From: Eubacteriales Family XIII. Incertae Sedis bacterium
GTDB taxonomy: Bacteria > Bacillota_A > Clostridia > Peptostreptococcales > Anaerovoracaceae
NCBI GenBank assembly: GCA_031280075.1
Contig: JAITHG010000188.1
Location: forward strand, 1 to 8,484
DNA length: 8,484 nucleotides
Direction of reading: 5' to 3'
The translations under genes and the position numbers were made by a program. Positions within the stretch are counted from its first letter, which is position 1. Every line of letters begins with the position of its first letter. The notes under the pieces were generated by a model. It did no database searches. It saw only the letters and a list, made by a program, of their open reading frames with translations, and had not been told where the DNA came from. Shown in pieces: positions 4,820 to 8,484 of the stretch.

Positions 4820-6244
4820 ATGGAAGGGCGCATCCCTCCGCACAGCGATGACGCAGAACGATCGGTGGTCGGCGCCGCCCTGCAGAGCGAGAAGGCGCTG
4901 AACGCCGTCGTCGAAATCCTGCGCAAAGATGATTTTTACCGTGAGTACCACGGGGTCATCTTCGAGACGCTGAAGGAGATGGACGAAGCGGGCACGCATG
5001 TGGACGTACTGACGCTTGCGGAAGCCATCAAAAAGAAAAAGCTGCTCAGCCAGGTAGGCGGCGACGCCTACCTGGGGAACCTGTCCGGCGCCGCCCCTTC
5101 CCCGGCGGGCGCGGCACAGTACGCGCGCATCGTCAAGGAAAAAGCGATCCTCCGGAGGCTCATCCAGAGCGCACAGCTCATCGAAGCCGAAGGCTACGAT
5201 GACAAAGAACCGGCGCAGGCCATCCTTGAGCGTGCGGAGGACAGCATCTTCCAGATCTCACAGGGAACGCAGCAGCGGGATTATTCCCCCCTCAGGGATG
5301 TCGTCGCGGAAAACGTGACGCAGATGACGGAGCACCACAAGTCGGGCAGGAAACTGCTCGGGTTGTCTACGGGCTTCTCCGATTTGGACAAGATCACCTC
5401 TGGATTGCAGAAGCAGGATCTCATCATCCTCGCCGCCCGCCCCTCGCAGGGAAAAACGGCTCTCGCGCTCAACATCGCACTCAATGCGGCTACGAAGGAG
5501 AATGCGCACATTCTCTTTTTCAGCTTGGAGATGGGCGAACTGCCGCTCGGGCAGCGCATGCTCTCCATTGTTGCAGGTGTTGATCTAGCGAAGATCCGTG
5601 ACGGCAGCCTCTTCAACAGCACGTCGGACACGAAGAAGTTCAACGAAGCGGTCGAAAAGCTGGGGGCGATGCACATTTTTATTGACGAAACCTCCGGCAT
5701 CTCCGTCAGCGAGATGAAGAGCAAGTGCAAGCGACTCATTGTGAGCGAAGGGCGGCTCGACCTCGTCATCATCGACTACCTGCAGCTCATGGAGATGGCG
5801 GGGAAGTCGGAAAACCGGACGCTGGAGATCGCCGCGATCTCACGCTCCTTGAAACAGATGGCGAAGGAGGTTGACTGTCCCGTCATTGTTCTCTCCCAGC
5901 TCTCGCGCGACAGCGAAAAGCGCCCCGGCAAGCCTGTCCTGTCCGACCTGCGCGATTCAGGCGCGATCGAGCAAGACGGCGACCTCATCATGTTCATCCA
6001 CAACAAGTCGGAGAAGGAAGTCAAGGCGGAGGAGATGAATCCGGACATTGAAATCCCCTACAACCGCGACACCATGCGCCAAGTGCTCGTCCTCAAACAC
6101 AGGAACGGCGAGACAGGCGATGTCACGCTGTCCTGGCTCGGGCGCTACACGAAGTTCGCCAACCTGTCCCGCGATCAGGGAAGAAGTTCGTACGGGGATC
6201 TTCCGGAGGAAGCGGAGGGATTTGACGAACCGCTACCGTTCTGA
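4820..6244 (+). CDS. dnaB: Replicative DNA helicase DnaB (DnaC in Bacillus naming)
   Basis: This is the hexameric 5'-3' helicase that unwinds DNA at the replication fork and recruits primase. The 474-residue length is normal. Residues 5-105 are the N-terminal domain (IPPHSDDAERSVVGAAL, then VDVLTLAEAI). A linker follows, and the RecA-like ATPase domain starts near 180 with STGFSDLDKITSGLQ. Walker A is ARPSQGKT (206-213); its leading Ala is normal in Firmicutes. The catalytic Glu lies in FFSLEM (233-238), Walker B is LDLVIIDYLQLM (313-324), and DLRDSGAIEQDGDLIMFIHN (376-395) is the conserved late segment. KHRNG (426-430) carries the trans-acting finger residues. The protein ends GFDEPLPF, like an SSB tip. 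ATG 4820 follows AACGGAGGT. It lies 34 nt after rplI and 27 nt before purA. Confidence 0.97.
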   Translation: MEGRIPPHSDDAERSVVGAALQSEKALNAVVEILRKDDFYREYHGVIFETLKEMDEAGTHVDVLTLAEAIKKKKLLSQVGGDAYLGNLSGAAPSPAGAAQYARIVKEKAILRRLIQSAQLIEAEGYDDKEPAQAILERAEDSIFQISQGTQQRDYSPLRDVVAENVTQMTEHHKSGRKLLGLSTGFSDLDKITSGLQKQDLIILAARPSQGKTALALNIALNAATKENAHILFFSLEMGELPLGQRMLSIVAGVDLAKIRDGSLFNSTSDTKKFNEAVEKLGAMHIFIDETSGISVSEMKSKCKRLIVSEGRLDLVIIDYLQLMEMAGKSENRTLEIAAISRSLKQMAKEVDCPVIVLSQLSRDSEKRPGKPVLSDLRDSGAIEQDGDLIMFIHNKSEKEVKAEEMNPDIEIPYNRDTMRQVLVLKHRNGETGDVTLSWLGRYTKFANLSRDQGRSSYGDLPEEAEGFDEPLPF

Positions 6245-7597
<1,353 letters not shown>

Positions 7598-7616
7598 ACT
7601 ACGGAGCCAAAGGTCG

Positions 7617-8484
7617 ATGCAGTTCACGAAGGCGCAGGCGCACAATTATTATATGGACGACACGGCGATCCCGAACATCTTCATCGCCGAGTTCCTTCCG
7701 AGCGCACCCGGCGACTACGTGAAGGTCTATCTCTACGCCTACATGCAAACGTGCGCGGGCATCTTTCTCTCGAACAGCAGCATCGCGCAGGCTCTGGGAC
7801 TCTCCCCTGAGGACGTACTGAAGGCATGGACGTGGTTCGAGGAGCACCACGTCATCCGCAAACGCAACACCGACCCGAACGACCCGCTGCGCTACGACGT
7901 GGAGTTCACCGACCTCAAAGGGCGGACTTTCGGTGATGCCGAACCCGCAGGCAGGCGCAGGGCATCCTCCCTCGACAACGCCCGCGTGCGCGCCATGTTC
8001 GAGCAGATTGAGCAGGTCATGGGGCGTATGATCCCACCGACCGACGTGCAGAAGATCCAGCGCATCCTCGACGACGGCGCGTCCCCGGAGCTCTTCGCCT
8101 ACGCCTATACCTACTGCGCGGAGCGCGGGAAGCGTCTCTCCGCCGCGTATGCAGGCGGGGTGGTTCGGCGCTGGATGGAGGCAGGCATCGAGACACCGGA
8201 GCAGGCGAAGGCGCGCGTCTACGAGGAGGATCAGCGCTACGCGGACTACCGCAGTGTCCTGAAGGCGCTCGGGCACAGGACGGAGCTCGTAACGGACGGC
8301 GAGAAAAAGATCATCGACGCCTGGATCGACCAGTACGGCTACACCATAGACCAGCTCCTTGAACTTGCAGAACGAGCGGCGACAAAGCGCAACAAGTTCG
8401 ACTACGTCAAGGCGATCATCGAAAACGAGTACGCCCGCGCCCACGAGGGCAGCCAGCCGACGGACGGCCAGGGTTCGCCCTCTG
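7617..8484 (+). CDS. DnaD-family primosome protein, 3' end beyond the window
   Basis: The frame opens at ATG 7617 and stays open to the last base (289 codons, no stop), so the gene is cut by the window edge. DnaD proteins help load the replicative helicase at origins and restart sites. Residues 15-85 are a winged-helix domain like DnaD_N: IPNIFIAEFLPSAPGDYVKV, then SIAQALGLSPEDVLKAWTWF and HHVIRK. Two DnaD/DnaB C-terminal (DDBH2) modules follow. The first spans about 126-190 with the Y...V...W signature in YAGGVVRRW (178-186). The second spans about 210-275 with YVKAIIENE (263-271), where the Trp is replaced. GGAG (7603-7606) lies 10 nt before ATG 7617; ATG 7653 has no such site. A polar tail (SQPTDGQGSP) begins at 279, so the end is probably near. 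A helicase loader of the DnaC/DnaI type often follows; that lies outside. Confidence 0.88.
   Translation, partial: MQFTKAQAHNYYMDDTAIPNIFIAEFLPSAPGDYVKVYLYAYMQTCAGIFLSNSSIAQALGLSPEDVLKAWTWFEEHHVIRKRNTDPNDPLRYDVEFTDLKGRTFGDAEPAGRRRASSLDNARVRAMFEQIEQVMGRMIPPTDVQKIQRILDDGASPELFAYAYTYCAERGKRLSAAYAGGVVRRWMEAGIETPEQAKARVYEEDQRYADYRSVLKALGHRTELVTDGEKKIIDAWIDQYGYTIDQLLELAERAATKRNKFDYVKAIIENEYARAHEGSQPTDGQGSPS

Noticed and set aside
5447..5460. Walker A of DnaB begins with Ala rather than Gly
   Set aside because: AARPSxGKT is the ordinary form of this motif in Firmicute replicative helicases, so it is not a loss of function.
7599..8444. Long 281-codon open frame on the minus strand
   Set aside because: It lies opposite the DnaD-family gene, which has recognisable domains and a ribosome binding site on the plus strand. 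High GC makes long antisense frames common, and the translation shows no known motif.

Overview
The window looks like a moderately high-GC Firmicute, most likely a member of the Negativicutes such as the Selenomonas group. The evidence is the gene order rpsF-ssb-rpsR-rplI-dnaB-purA, a DnaD-type primosome protein, strong AGGAGG-type ribosome binding sites, near-consensus sigma-A promoters with 17-nt spacers, a zinc-type S18, and a DUF3990/DUF3791 cassette of a kind frequent in Clostridia and Selenomonads. The genus is an inference. All genes read on the + strand.

Region 1 (1-2624) is accessory. It begins with the 3' part of a small two-helix membrane protein. A TTGACA/TAGAAT promoter (455-483) then drives a compact three-gene cassette (517-1545). 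This encodes a DUF3990 protein, a putative ADP-ribosyltransferase-fold enzyme, followed by two small acidic proteins of 80 and 78 residues; the second resembles DUF3791. The genes overlap or nearly touch, as in toxin-antitoxin-like modules. A second promoter (1554-1582) serves a pair of unrecognised genes whose stop and start codons overlap (1633-2624): a soluble 172-residue protein and a two-helix membrane protein with a PH-like tail.

Region 2 (2625-8484) is a housekeeping operon for ribosomal proteins and replication. A promoter at 2697-2725 feeds a roughly 100-nt structured leader that fits the S6:S18 autoregulatory motif: a stem pairing with the rpsF Shine-Dalgarno, a capping hairpin, and a CCG in the 3' bulge. 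Then come rpsF, ssb, rpsR, rplI, dnaB, purA and a DnaD-family gene that runs off the right end. Gaps are 18-42 nt, with no recognisable terminator between genes. SSB, DnaB helicase and DnaD all act at the replication fork, S6 and S18 bind 16S rRNA as a pair, L9 belongs to the large subunit, and PurA makes AMP precursors.

The most unusual points are: the DUF3990 cassette with its own strong promoter; a 125-residue Ala-rich then Asp/Tyr-rich extension on L9; a DnaB C-terminus (GFDEPLPF) that resembles the SSB protein-interaction tip (DNEDDLPF); an internal second tip-like motif in SSB; and the SD-sequestering rpsF leader. No tRNA, rRNA, CRISPR array, insertion sequence or attachment site was seen.
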